Assembly (NCBI GenBank): GCA_950295325.1
Contig: OX485808.1
Coordinates: forward strand, 37,902,527 to 37,966,526
DNA: 64,000 nt
Origin: Polytrichum commune
Taxonomy: Eukaryota; Streptophyta; Polytrichopsida; Polytrichales; Polytrichaceae
Direction: 5' to 3'
The notes below the pieces were generated by a model. The model did no database searches. It saw nothing but the letters and a program-made list of their open reading frames with translations, and was not told the DNA's origin. Both the position numbers and the translations under genes were made by a program. Of this stretch, positions 48,655 to 61,056 are shown in pieces. Position 1 is the first letter of the stretch; the number at the start of each line of letters is the position of its first letter.

Positions 48655-49078
48655 TTAATCCCAAGGTCCCGCAGTCTGCTGCCGAGCAGCTTAGTTTAAG
48701 GTCCAGCAGTCTGCTACCAGCAGCTTAGTCTCCAGTCCAGCAGTCGCTGCCGAGCAGCTTAGTCTTAAGGTCCAGCAGTCTGCTACCAGCAGCTTAGTCT
48801 CCAGTCCAGCAGTCGCTGCCGAGCAGCTTAGTCTTAAGGTCCAGCAGTCGCTACCAGCAGCTTAGTCTAAGGTCCAGCAGTCTGCTGCCGAGCAGCTTAG
48901 TTTTAAGGTCCAGCAGTCTGCTACCAGCAGCTTAGTCTCCAGTCCAGCAGTCGCTACCGAGCAGCTTAGTCTTAAGGTCCAGCAGTCGCTACTAGCAGCT
49001 TAGTCTAAGGTCCAGCAGTCTGCTGCCGAGCAGCTTAGTTTAAGGTCCAGCAGTCTGCTACCGAGCAGCTTAGTCTTA
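48655..49078. repeat. Minisatellite AGCAGCTTAGT / CCAGCAGTC, about 35-bp units
   Basis: About 12 units alternate GAGCAGCTTAGTCTTAAGGT and CCAGCAGTCTGCTACC. Within units, AGCAGTCTGCT and similar segments are self-complementary, so each unit could fold. Higher-order repeats of about 105-110 bp are visible (48710-48820 against 48930-49000). Confidence 0.9.
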
Positions 49079-51562
49079 AATCCTAGGGACTATATGGTAG
49101 TCCATCTACTAGTGAACCTTAATACAACCCCTTTCATCCACTAACCAAGGTTTCCTAAATTCTTCTTTTCTTTTCTTTCTTTTGCTCCTAAGTCATGAAC
49201 TAATCTCACACACTACTTTCACTAACTACCACCTAATCACTACATGCAATCTTAAGCTCTAAGATCTCACTCACTTGGGAAGACTTGAGAGAGAGAGAGT
49301 TTAACTAATTAACTTCACTAAGAACTAAGAACCCACACACGTGGCTCAAGCTCTTTAAGAGCTTGCTCTCTTGAGAGCGCTTGATGGAGAGAGAGGAAAA
49401 TGAGAGAGAAAACACCTTAAGTAGCAGAGAGGGAGAGAGGGAGAGAGAGGTGAGGATAGGGTGAGAGGATTAGCACCTCCAATCACAATCCCTTAACCTT
49501 CACCTTCAAAGTAGGGACTAATCCCCTTCCACCAAGCTTCCTTCTTCCTAAACTACCAAGGTGGATCCAAAAGTGGGCATTTAACCCGCGGAGCTCACCT
49601 TGCTTCACCTTACCCCCTACTCACATTATCAAGGCATCCTCCTATTGAGATCAAACCTTGAAATAACCACACAACACATTCTAATGCCTAAACTTAAATC
49701 CACACCACACTTCACTCTTTTTATGTTTTGTGAATAATCATAATACATCAAAGTCAAACTAAAATTGGTTTCGAAGAGTTAATCACCACATGTGGGCACC
49801 ATTTTGGGCTCACAAAACCTCAGTCTTGTGTGTTTCCTTTAGTCTTAGATTCTCACACGGAGAGAGGCATTCTCTACTTTCATTCAAGAAACCCTGTGCA
49901 GCCTGGAGAACAAAGCAAGAGCTCAAGATGTACATGATTAATGGTGGAATTTAGGATAAAGGATATGATGAAGGCCTCATGAGTGCATCAAGCAAGACCA
50001 ACAACTCTTGTCTTGATTAATCTTGAACTGCAAAAAACCTACACCACATATTGTATTTAGTGTCTTGATATGGTTAAGGGTACTGTTACTGGGTGGATTA
50101 CTATATGTGAGATATAAAGGTGATATAATTGGCGGCATTTCCTAGTTGCACAGATTGTGTGGAATCTCTAAGAATTTTTGTGTGTTTTTGGCAGTGTGAT
50201 TCTTGGCTCAGTTCTTTTGGTGGTGAAAATGGTTGTTCCAGAAATCAAAGCCAAACAGACAGGACTTCTCCTGTTGCAGTCTATTGGGAGCTTGTGTGGC
50301 TTGCGTCCTTATTGGTATGACATTGTGTTCAGATTCGGCAAATGATCAATTTGCATGTTGAAGTGGATCCTTCTCAGATGTAGAAATTGTATTGCCACAT
50401 ATTGGGACAAATGCATATCCTTTCTAGATACACCTCATTTCATTGTCAATAGAGTCCCATGTGCAGCCAAATTTACATTTACTCTGGTAGTCGTCTTAGA
50501 TGTGAGGCTACATCCAAACTCAAGCAGTGATGTTTGGATATGATATCCACCTTTAGTAGAAGTTTGTTACTAAGTGTGAAATGTTAATAATTTGGAAGCA
50601 GCAAGCGAGACTTACTTACCCTGTCCTTTGTGAAGCATTGCAGTGAAATAATGATGTTAGAGGTGGCGCTTGCAGATGACCAGGAACATTTCACTTAAAA
50701 GAAGTTTTGGGAATCATGCCATCTTTGGCAAAGTGAACCTCACTTCCATCATTGCTTCACTTATTTTGATACATATGCCTCTTCCAGGTATTGATGTAAT
50801 CTGATGCATGGTATCAGGTGAGCAGGGTGTCTGAGCGTACAAGAGCAGCAGTTGAAACTGCAGGGGGAAGTGTGAAACAGTAAACTTAGTACTTACTCCA
50901 GAATGGTTTGAAAAGAAGGGTCGGATGCTTCCGAAGTCTGCTCGACCAGCCCCAAGACTTCATTTAGTTTGATCAGAACATATCCCTTACAAACATGAAT
51001 CTGTGCAAGTTGTATAGAATTTGTGTGAAGTAACATGTAGCATGTGTGCAGAAGTAAGCAGTATTGTTTGGATGTAAGTGCAAACATTCCACAATGCATG
51101 TTTGTTGTTTGATTTGTATCTGACAAGTAATGCATCTTGAAGCATGTATTGCAATGCATGAATAGCTTTAGTATGTAATTGTAATTGAATAAACTATCAT
51201 ATGTAGGCAAAGCACTCTACAAGAAAACTAGGCTCATATTTGATTGTCTGTCTATGAGTCTTGAACAAAATTTTACACTATTGAAAAAAATATGTTGAGT
51301 TGAATTTTTTCTTGGATGTGGTTGTTGCTGGTCACTAGTATGTCTGATGTGCCTTGCAGGTATTATATGTACACCTGTACAAAAGTCAAATCCGTTTACA
51401 GATTTGACAACTTGTAAGTAATTGAATATATTCACAGATTTGACAATTTACATGTAATGCAAGTTAATAAAGTTAGCATTTGATGGTAGTGTAAATATGC
51501 TCAAACTAATATAAAATTATATTTATAAATGCTTTTAAGAACCACTTACTTTAATAGAGCTG
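49079..51562. other. Gene-free stretch
   Basis: Contains purine-rich GAGAGA tracts (49285-49460). No supported gene. Confidence 0.5.
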
Positions 51563-53245
51563 TCAAGTCTTCCTCCTTGCAAGCTCTCTTATTGATACCA
51601 TCTTGTTTGAGTTGACTGTTTTGGACAATTTAACCACCCTTATAAGATTTTCCTCCATCACAGTCTCTAAAGAGACTTCAACGTCGATGTCCTCATTACA
51701 CTTTGTGTCACATGCCTCTACTTCAACTTCATTACTATTGAACAATGGTCTTACCACGTTATCTAACATGACTTGCTTTTGAAAGTCATTATCAAATGCT
51801 CTTAACAAACATGTTTGTGTCCATCCTTTGCTAATCATGTCAATCTTGTTTGAGACATTGATCCAAGCCTTGTAAAACCAATGACATAAGTGAGGCTTTA
51901 ACTTGCTCATCTTAAAATCCATTTGCACATCCTCCCCTCCTTTCAATTGGCTTGAAATAGTGTCCATAGTTAAATTCTTGACGAAATGCATGCTTGAAAG
52001 GGCGTTGAATGACTACATCTGTTGGTTGATAGACACTTGTGCAGTTTGCTGGTATGTAGAGCACAAGAATTTCATGATGATGTGTCTTCATCCAATCTCG
52101 AAAACTTTTGCTAATGTGCACACTTCAGCAGTCAATAAGCCATATCATCTCTTGATTTACTAGGAGTGTCATTTGCTGGATTTGTACATCTAGGTAAGGT
52201 CGTAGGATCTTCTCAACAAACTCTTTGTATGTCTCCAGTATAGACTAGTGATTGTAATTGTAGGAAATGTTCCATCCATACAATTCACACTCTTTTCTAC
52301 CCCCTTCAAGCTTAGGTAAACTTTTTGTAGTGGTACCTTGGAAAATGACTTGGAAAGGTAAGCAATGTCCGTTTGCTACAGAAGATACAGTAACTGTAAC
52401 TTGACATTTGTCTTCTGTCCCATGTACTTTGATGTGTTTTGCTCCTTTAGTCTCCCATGTCCTTGATCCTCCTGTAGGAACTAAATGAATGCATGTTTGG
52501 TCAGTATTCACAATCAACTCCTTGGGTATGTTGTGGACTTTGACTAAGTAAGCACACCGTTGTGCCATTGTCTTGCCTTGTTCTTCGAAATCTTTTGGCA
52601 GTTTACCAACTGCAGTAGTTGCAGCCATGTAACTCCAGTTCAGCTCAGCTTTCACAAAATGCTTTGTCCATTCATAAGATACTTTGAAGGCAGTAGAATG
52701 TGTACCCTCAAGGATATGCGGAGCTTTGTCAAGGATGATAGCCTTGATCAATGGCTGGATACAAACCGCATAGAAAGGTTGCTCTGCCTTTCTCATCTCG
52801 TTCAAAATTGCACAAATCTCTTCTTTCAAGAGAAGGTGAGAGTCTAAAATCGGGCAATGTTGGGCGGATTTGGCAAAGTAAGTGTCAAATTCCACACATC
52901 CCTTGTATGTATTTTTCAAGTCTCCATTTAGATGAAACCATTTTCTCATGGAGCTTTTAGACAAATTGTCATACACACAAGAAAGATCTTCAGGTTTCCT
53001 ATAGGCTGACCTTAAGAAATTTCATGTCCCTCCTATAATTCTATATTGTTTCATTGCATTGAAAATAGGAGGCCAGAGAATAAGAGTAAAACAGTTTGTA
53101 TAAGAACCTCTAACCTTCTTTGTGCCCATTGATCTCTTCATCTTCTCCACCTTTGGCTTCAACAACACTCTCTCCGTTTGTCTTGGTCTGCCCACTGGCC
53201 GCTTGAAAATCTCTTTGATTGGCCTCGACTACTCCCTCTCCAACC
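51563..53245 (-). pseudogene. Decayed pogo/Tigger-like DDE transposase
   Basis: On the minus strand the first part (52976-52245) contains helix-turn-helix-like sequence and LIVNTDQTCIHLVPTGG, the first catalytic Asp of the DDE_1 (Tc1/mariner, pogo) fold, followed by TVSSVANGHCLPFQVIFQG. The frame then stops near 52242, resumes, and stops again at 52127-52125 where a Trp codon is expected next to the second Asp (LIDC). The third Asp block (YIPANCTSVYQPTDVVIQR) is at about 52075-52020, and a C-terminal part continues in another frame (51991-51563). It is therefore inactive. A basic Pro-Arg segment near 53150-53240 (RPVGRPRQT, AT-hook like) may be its N-terminal part. Confidence 0.8.
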
Positions 53246-53337
53246 TCTGGTTCAAAGTAGAAAACTCCTTCTCAATTTCGACCCTCTCTCCTCTCTTGTA
53301 ATGGAAACAAATGCAAAATCTACTCTTTGTTGTTTAG

Positions 53338-53725
53338 GTGCCATTGAGGCACCACGGGCCTTGGCTTGGTGGTTAGGGCTCATGGCCCCCAATGAGGAGG
53401 TTGTGGGTTCTATTCCCCATGCCGGCGTGGTGCTCACCACCTTAGTCCACCCAACTATGGTGGGGGGGTCCTTGGACCTTGTTATATGGGTACCTCAAAG
53501 CCCTTTGGGGGGATACCATGTCCGGTATCTTCAAGGCACTTGTGGCTAGCTAGGAACTTGTATAGTGTGTCACTATAGTGTCTATCCTCGAAAGGGGAGA
53601 GGAGTATTTGTCCCAATGTCCCCTTGTCCAATGGGCATCGGGTCATTGGCATTACGAACGGACACTTTATTCACACCGGCCCCTTGCTTGAAAGGGGTTG
53701 GAGTTTCTATCTATCTAGGTGCCAT
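53338..53725 (+). mobile_element. tRNA-derived SINE
   Basis: The segment GGCTTGGTGGTTAGGGCTC (about 53360-53378) matches a tRNA D-arm / A box, and GGTTCTATTCC (53406-53416) matches a B box (consensus GGTTCGANTCC) with one change. Spacing between the boxes is tRNA-like. A non-tRNA body follows, with GGTACCTC, a GGTATCTTCAAGGC block and a CCCTTGTCCAATGGGCATCGGG block. The 3' limit is uncertain and no target duplication was fixed. Confidence 0.6.
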
Positions 53726-55285
53726 TGTTAAACCTTCTCTCATACACAAACACAAGAAGATAGAAATACATACAAGAGTGGAAAGGGCAAAAAAATACAC
53801 TCTACAACAACTTAAGGGAAAGTACTTAAGCAAGATTAGGGTAAGGACTTAGGTTTAAACAAGTTGGGCCGCCATAAATGGATGAAAAATGCAATTAGGA
53901 TGAAATTTATGCACATCTTTCCCATCCTAAACACGAATGATTTTTAATCCAATAAATGAAAAGAAGAATTTCAAAAAAATCTATTTTTGGAACGCAAACC
54001 TTATTTTTTCAAGAAAACTAAATATTCGTGCGGCAGGTGGCGAACCTGCTATCGTGTTACGGTATTAGTCTATGGTCTCACATCGTCTTTTTCATATAAT
54101 AGAGCTTAGTGAAAATCGTACCAAGACAACAAAGTAACCATGATCTCAAAAAGTTTTTTTTTTACTTCTCAAAATCTCAAGACCATAGCCCTTTTCAGAC
54201 CTACACACTTAATAAAATATAGTTCCCTTTATAACATGATCTCACTTACTTTTTTATTGTGGTTGAAGATCAAAATAACAAAAATCATACCATCGTATGT
54301 ATAACATATTATGTGTCCAAATCTAAACAGATTTGAATATATTTCAAGAAATAAATAAAACATTTCAACACGAAGGTGTTGAACCTGCCAAGGTAATATG
54401 GTATACTTAGAATAACCAAAATATGATATTTCCTCTTAACATTATCATTATACAAGAGAAATATAGTCACTATTTGGATATGGTTGCGATTGTGGCCAAT
54501 GTCATCAACTTATTCCATGAACCAACCTACAATGAACCCATTGCATTCATAACATCACAAATACTCTAAGTTCCATGTTTGGTATGACCAACATATGCCA
54601 TGGTCTAGCTCAAGAGTCTAAGGAAAGACTAGCTTATGGTATGCCTGCACGAATGGTTGGACTAAGGGGCGCCATGCCCCAAGCCCATGATAACCTAACC
54701 ATCCCAAGACCCACCTTTACCTTGAAAAAGTGGCAAAGGTATCATACATTAAGCAATCGGACAACACATGGGAAGGCCAGGTAAGCATGGAGATGGCACG
54801 TAACATCCACCTTGAGCCTACAAAAAAATATGGAAGGGTTTAAACATGGAGGTTGAGCTAGTGGCAAGACCATTTGGGCTCGACTAAAGTTGTTATTGGT
54901 TCACAAGACATGTGTTGGATTGAAAGGAGCTTAAAAATACAAGATTGAGCATTCAATCTAGTATGAAGAGGATTTAGAGAGCATTATGCAAGAACAAATG
55001 TCCAATTATTACTAGTTCACAACACATCCAACAAGGGCCAAGTAATATCATTTTCCTAGCCAAATTTGAAGTTAATTTGTATAATCATATCTAATGAACA
55101 TAGAAAATTTCACAACTTACATGACATCCAATCTCAACAAATTGACAAATGCCACAAATCCAATGATCGTCAACAATGGGGGTCTCTACCTTGACATGAA
55201 AAGAGTTTGTAAACTGCAAAATCGGTCATCCCTTTGACCGAAAAGTATATTGACAATGTGGCATCACCTTCAAGTTGACTTCTTA
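53726..55285. other. Gene-free stretch
   Basis: AT-rich, nothing recognised. The two phrases GGTGGCGAACCTGC (54038) and GGTGTTGAACCTGC (54376) look like fragments of related repeats. Confidence 0.4.
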
Positions 55286-55288
55286 ACT

Positions 55289-55442
55289 CACTACTAGAAA
55301 TGTGGTAGTTTCATGACACGACGATTCAACACGAAGTGACCACAGCCACACAAACCCAAGTTGGCCTGAAGTCGAGCTCGTGTCATTCAGGTCGCTTCGT
55401 GTCGAATCATCGTGTCGTGAAACTACCACATTTCTAGTAGCG
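55289..55442. mobile_element. CACTA-type MITE, 154 bp, with ACT target duplication
   Basis: The element starts CACTACTAGAAATGTGG and ends with the inverse of CGCTACTAGAAATGTGG; the arms pair over about 50 bp. ACT directly flanks both ends (55286-55288 and 55443-55445), the 3-bp duplication expected for CACTA elements. The right terminal base pattern has one change (CACTA to CGCTA). Confidence 0.85.
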
Positions 55443-55445
55443 ACT

Positions 55446-57669
55446 CCATTGAAGGCCTGCTTGAGGGCTACTTGATATTTCTTACCAAGCTTTGGGAGTT
55501 GGGACTCTTGCAATGTCTTACAGTTCTTGAGTCCTTTTAAATTAAGTTACTTTGGTTGACGAGCATGTGAAATGGAGCGTAGAGCACCCTCCCATTGTGA
55601 AGTTCACGGCTTGTCATCCTTCACTTGACATCCAAGTTAATAGGCGGATAGTTGGCACGTGGTTTTACATTATCAGCTTGCTCTTTGGTACTATTTGAAT
55701 CGGCCTTCATGTGGTGGTTGCCAAAATGTATAGTTAGTTTTTAGGTGTGGTTCTTAGTGTTTCAACCCACCTTGCATGCCTTCTTAGGCACATTGCATTT
55801 ATGATGGCTCACCTTTAAATTGAATTCTATTGAATTATTATATTCTATCTATGTCAGTAGATATAAATGCACCAAAGATGTTAATCAAGTTTGGGAGGTC
55901 TCTACCAAAACACTAATAATATTTGATAACTTTCTTAAAAATAGTCCGATGATGATTTTAAAATTTTCTCGAGACATATTTTTATATACAATTATTTATT
56001 TTGGATATTTTCCTTAAAACCATTCGTTGATGAACATCATGCAAGTTTACACTTTTTATACATGGATTTTTGAGGGCTAGGGATTTTTTTGGTAATACAA
56101 GTGGAGACTTGCAATATGTGTACAATGCTTGTGGAACATGTAAACTTGAGATGACCCCCTAGACATGATTACTAGTAGTTAGATATTATGTACATGAGAG
56201 CTTAAGTTTTAACTACTATACAGACCTTGTAAACACCTATGTGTCTCTATGAAATAATTATAGGGAGGGGGGGTTTGGACTCTTCATCAAAAACCTAATT
56301 GATTTGTTATGGTCATTATGAAATGAACACCCTATATAAAGAAAAGCATATGTATGTATACTAACTACATGCTAGAAAATGGACTTGTGTATTTATACTC
56401 AGCTTTTCCACTTAATATAATAAATGCCTCCACCACATATACAAAGTATAAATCATGAATTGAATAAGCCATCATTACATATAAAATAATATAATTATGC
56501 TTTCCAATGAGAAAGTAATTGAATTATTTTTTCATCCATAGACATGCAACTCCACAATTGTATCAAAGAAACGTAGACAAAAGCACGATAACATAGTGAC
56601 AATCCAAAGAGCAAGACTAAAGGAAGCCCATGAGAGCTCCAAGACCCTCTAGTTTGTAAAAACCTATAAACCCTACAAGAATAGACATGATAGTCATTGA
56701 AGATTATGACTATATGACAACAATGGATGAAAACATTAAGTAAATGAAACTAACACATTGATTGTTAGTTTTTTTCTCTAAACCTTAGGGCCCCCTCTTG
56801 TACATCTACCTCTACTTTGGAAAAAACTAATAACCTTTTTAGATGTACACACTAGATCATTCATGGTATGCAAAGTCCACCCCCCATGGAAATAAACACC
56901 CCAGTAAATCTATTAAACTAATTTTGTACAAGTTGAACTAATGAGCATAAGCTTATTTTGCACATTATTGAGATATGCAGAATATGATCATGTGCACATA
57001 CACTGCAACACAATGTGAAGTTTATGTGCCTCATGCATATTTACACAATATACTTCAAGAAAGAAACAAGGTTTTAACAATACATTTATCACCTACATAT
57101 CCTAACCAATACACCATTTATGGTATTTAATTCTACATGAACGGTCTAAACTAGATGCCTAGAGGCTTAGTAGTGTCACGTCCACTAAATTTCAACATGA
57201 CACTATTTTTCAACATCAGTTGCTTTTGAAGTGCATAACTATTCAAAGTATCATATTAAGCGTAGCACATTGGAATGCTTGAGACAATAGTTTTACAATT
57301 CGATATGTAAGAGGAAGATATTATTCTACATACTAATGCCAACTGTCATGTGGTTACATTTATGTTATCCTTAATTCTATTATCAAGCACACTATTATCC
57401 AGCACACTAATGCCAAATGTCATGAGGTTATACAAATTATCAAGTTGTTGGGGTTAGTATCCTAGCATATGCCTCATCAATGGGGTATCTGACACTTAAT
57501 ACTACAGACAGGGTAGACTTATGAGACATCATAAGGGCCCAACAGGGCTTACACACCACCCCAAGGATGTAACTGTCACAAGTTCCAAAAGAAAAGTCAA
57601 AAGCCGAGGTTCCAAAACGAGCAGTCACATCCAAAGTTTGGAAACAAGGATAGACAGTTTCACCGTGAA
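55446..57669. other. Gene-free stretch
   Basis: AT-rich; no supported gene. The right end may contain the 3' part of the kinase copy that follows on the minus strand. Confidence 0.45.
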
Positions 57670-58924
57670 TTATGTGCACAATGAATGGTCATTGTGCTGT
57701 TCCAATAAGATGCCTTCCAACTCTTCAATGATTTTCGCAAACCTAGGGCGCACTGGAGTCACTGGATGCCAACATCTTCCAATGAGAGCCTTTAGCTTGG
57801 GATTACATTCGTTTGGTAACAAGGGACGCTCACCCTCCAATACCTTCACTTGCACTTCACCTGGATCCTGAATGTCTGAGAAAGGCACATGTCCAGTCAA
57901 GATTGCGGAACACACCATTGCAAAGCTATAAACATCACTCTTGTAGGGATTATGACTTGTATCATCTTCGTCTTCATCTTCGTCTTCATCTTCATCTTCA
58001 TTTCCATGGATACTGATGAGCTCTGGAGCCATCCATCTTATTGTACCAATTTTTCCTCTGTATGTTGCCACATTTGATAAATCTTTGCCACATTTGATAA
58101 ATCTTTGATAAATCTTTAACAATCTTGGGAGAACGTTGAAAATTGTCGTGTGATCCTAGACCCTGGGAGAGCCCAAAATCTGCCACCTTGATATTCCAGG
58201 TGCCCTCCATTACATCCTTGAACAAAATGTTGTCTGACTTTAAATCTTGGTGTACTATATTGTTCTGATGGAGGTAATTCATAGCTGCTGCTATTTGAAG
58301 CATCATATCAACTGCTTCATTCATAGAGAATGGGACTTCACGGGTTGTATCTTCAGCTAATCTTCTTTTGAACAGATCATTAAGATCTCCATCCATCAGC
58401 TCCATGACAATGGACTGTGTGCGTTGATCTTCTGCATAGCATAGTAATCGAACAATGTTGGGATGATTCAACTTTGCCATGATTGAGACTTCATTTCCAA
58501 AGCTTCCATTACCAATGGATCTTACAAGAAACATCTTTTGTGCAACATCTTGGACATTTGAGTAATGATGCCAGGTCGATAAGAACACATCAGCATTATC
58601 AGATCCACTTCGCCCCAACCGACACTTCAATTTCAAGTTTGAAATGTCCTCCTTCAAAATCATTGCCATGACATCGTCCCTGAAGGGACTAGAGCTGGAT
58701 CCTGAATACCATTCAGAACTGGCTTGGCCACCCTCCGCTTTCATATCATATCTGAGTTTCGGACAGATAATAGGACTGATAGTAGGACTGTAACTGCTTG
58801 TACGGTAATCAGGTTCCTCCGTGGTCTCTTTCCCTCTTTCCTGATCTTCCTCTAAGAACCCTAATATCAACATGACAATCCACTGTTTCAAATATGGTCC
58901 TCTCAGTTGCAAATCGTAACGCAA
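57670..58924 (-). pseudogene. MLKL-like kinase copy with frameshift in the activation segment
   Basis: The first frame (58924-57998) has a kinase N-lobe with Lys in VAQKMFL, MELMDGDLNDL, then VHQDLKSDN (HRD is HQD) and VADFGLSQ. Just after DFG, tandem duplications of 20 and 11 nt at 58064-58114 add 31 nt and shift the frame. The rest (RGKIGTIRWMAPELI, PYKSDVYSFAMVC, C-lobe) continues in the second frame to the stop at 57670. An Asp-Glu hexamer tract lies near 57962-58000. Relative to the neighbour at 59482 the N-terminal helical region is missing and no good ATG was found. This is a paralogue of that gene, about 570 bp downstream in the same orientation. Closest family: plant mixed-lineage/MLKL-like kinases. 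Confidence 0.75.
58064..58114. repeat. Tandem slippage repeat that breaks the kinase frame
   Basis: Plus strand: one 20-nt unit ending GATAAATC, an almost exact second unit (TTTGCCACATTTGATAAATC), and an 11-nt partial unit TTTGATAAATC. Removing 31 nt restores continuity with the conserved sequence leading to WMAPE. Confidence 0.85.
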
Positions 58925-59481
58925 TTCATGTCTTTGAAGAGTTTAGTCTTCTGTTCTTGCTAGTATACCCAGGTTGTGTTCAAGAGGAGATTTTCTTGTA
59001 GTTGTTTCTAACAATACTCGAACTCTATATCAAGTCTTCTCACAAGCAAAAGGGGTAATTGCCGATAATCAGGAATTCTATTCTATAATCTAAGAACCTT
59101 CATTCAACTTTTCCAAATATCTAGGAATATGAAGTAGGTAAACATGTAATAAACTTAGCTCAAATAAATCTATTATATTCCTTTCTTTGAAGTTGTGTCA
59201 ATCATAGATCATTAGCAAACTTCGTGACGAAGTATCCTAAACTCGGATAGAGTTTTCTCTACATACTATGAACTCATTGAGTCAAGAAGAATCAAATCAC
59301 TTTCACAAGACTTCTGTGCAATTTTTGTTCTATAACATCAAAAATCACACTTCAAATATATTTGATGAATAGTCCTAGTATAAAAATTAACTTAACAGAC
59401 TTGGAAGTACAAAGCCCTTCAGAACACACCTCAGAAAGTCTAAAAATTTCACGAAGATACAAAGTACACAACTGTGTCACT
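58925..59481. other. Spacer between two kinase copies
   Basis: AT-rich 557-bp spacer without a recognisable gene; it probably contains the 3' region of the kinase at 59482-61056 and the 5' region of the copy. Confidence 0.5.
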
Positions 59482-61056
59482 TTATGCTACTAGAGAGCAA
59501 CGTAACATACCTAGAAAAATGCGCCAATGTAAATACTGCAACTCTTTACATATTTCCGCGAATGATGGCCGTGCACTAGCCTCCAGTTCCCAGCATCTCA
59601 TAATCAAGGTCTTCAGGTCTCCAGGACACATATCAGGTAACCGAGGATGTTTACCACGCAAAACCTTCCTTTTCACTTGCGAAAGACTACCAATTTCCCA
59701 AAATGGAACATTTCCCGTCAAAATCTCATAACAAAGCATCCCAAAGCTATAAATGTCGCTCTTGAATGGATACTTGAGCACCTCCTCACTGCCTGAGATA
59801 GATTGTGCTTGTCCCGGAACCGCAATCATTTCTGGGGCCATCCATCTGGTTGAACCCTTATTCAAAGACTGACACGAAAATGTGCTGCTGTACTCCTGTT
59901 CCTTGGAGATCCCAAAATCAGCCACTTTCACATGGACAACTCCTTTTCCCTTCACATACTTGACTAGAATGTTATGTGATTTCAGATCTCTGTGCAAAAT
60001 TCTCTTCTCATGGATGTGCTTCATGGCTTCACCTACCTGAAGCATGATGTCAACAGACTCCTCCAAGGTGAATGGAACCTTGCAACTGCTACCCGACTGG
60101 AATCTTTCTTGAATCAGGAAATGGAGGTCACTATCCATCAACTCCATAACAATGGAATTCTCACGTTTGTTTGTCGCATAACAAAGCAATGGCACAATAT
60201 TAGAGTGTGATAAACGCTGTAAAATCGACACTTCACGCAGGAAAATGGGATAGAGCTCCTCTCCAAAGAAAGTCTTCGCAGCCATTTCAGCTCCCAGCCA
60301 AGTTGTTTTCTGCACTAGAGTACCCATGGAACATTTTGCCAATGTCTCCTTGCGTTGAAGACTTCCATACTCTACTTCCCAATGGCGTGACTCAGCCTGG
60401 GCTTCTTGGAACTCCAATCTTTGAAGTACATATGTAGCAAGACAATATTGTTCATTCTTCGGATTGTTTGAGTCGTGTATCACCTTCTCCAATCTCTTCA
60501 CCAGAATGCCTCGATCGACAGAAGCGTTTGCTAGCACTTTATTGAATTCATCTGCGTGTTGGCTCTGAAGTTCGGTCCGTTCTAGGGTAGGTGATGCACT
60601 TCCCAAAATCTTGTGCAAACGTAGCATGAGTAATTCCAATTGAAATGCTCTCGTAGCCACATGATTAGAGACGTCAGTTAGAATCATGACACTTTGTATC
60701 CACTCATCTTTGCAACAGTTCAGGATGAACCTCTCCATCTCGTTCACCAACTGATAGAGGAGTTTACAAACTTTGAGGAACTCTTCTGCACACCTAAGAG
60801 ACGAGGAAGGTAGTGTAGTGTCTAAACCCTTGCTCTTTATCAACGTCACGACCATCTCCAGTTTATGGACTAGGTATCTGCACTGCTCGTGATGGACTTT
60901 CACATTTGAGCCTCCAGAAGTCATCCCTTGCACCTGATGCAAGCATTGTTCCACATGCTGTAAATACCTCTTAGGCGTCTCTGAGTGAGAATCTGTTTTC
61001 CAGGGTCTTTTGAGTATGCGGCCTATCCAGGCAGGTGAAGCTCTAGGTGCAGTCAT
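59482..61056 (-). CDS. MLKL-like protein kinase with N-terminal helical bundle
   Basis: Single-exon frame from ATG 61056 to the stop at 59482, 524 residues. Residues 1 to about 235 are predicted helical (YLQHVEQCLHQVQG, EEFLKVCKLLYQLVNEMERF, HVATRAFQLELLMLRLH), resembling the HeLo/4-helix region of plant MLKL-like and related kinases. The kinase domain has Lys in AEMAAKTFF (about 257), MELMDSDLHFL, ILHRDLKSHN (about 353), VADFGISK (about 377), STRWMAPEM (about 403) and YPFKSDIYSFGML. The glycine-rich loop is poor (CSMGTLVQ), so ATP binding may be weak; the other catalytic residues are intact. It is likely cytosolic or membrane-associated, in immune or cell-death signalling by family analogy. 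The frame stays open a few codons upstream of the ATG, so an additional 5' exon cannot be excluded. Confidence 0.8.
   Translation of the reverse strand: MTAPRASPAWIGRILKRPWKTDSHSETPKRYLQHVEQCLHQVQGMTSGGSNVKVHHEQCRYLVHKLEMVVTLIKSKGLDTTLPSSSLRCAEEFLKVCKLLYQLVNEMERFILNCCKDEWIQSVMILTDVSNHVATRAFQLELLMLRLHKILGSASPTLERTELQSQHADEFNKVLANASVDRGILVKRLEKVIHDSNNPKNEQYCLATYVLQRLEFQEAQAESRHWEVEYGSLQRKETLAKCSMGTLVQKTTWLGAEMAAKTFFGEELYPIFLREVSILQRLSHSNIVPLLCYATNKRENSIVMELMDSDLHFLIQERFQSGSSCKVPFTLEESVDIMLQVGEAMKHIHEKRILHRDLKSHNILVKYVKGKGVVHVKVADFGISKEQEYSSTFSCQSLNKGSTRWMAPEMIAVPGQAQSISGSEEVLKYPFKSDIYSFGMLCYEILTGNVPFWEIGSLSQVKRKVLRGKHPRLPDMCPGDLKTLIMRCWELEASARPSFAEICKELQYLHWRIFLGMLRCSLVA

Noticed and set aside
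54030-54075. tRNA-like segment (GGTGGCGAACCTGC)
   Set aside because: No cloverleaf could be formed and there is no B box.
55283-55513. 76-codon frame across the CACTA MITE
   Set aside because: The frame is created by the inverted arms; no domain and no start of quality.
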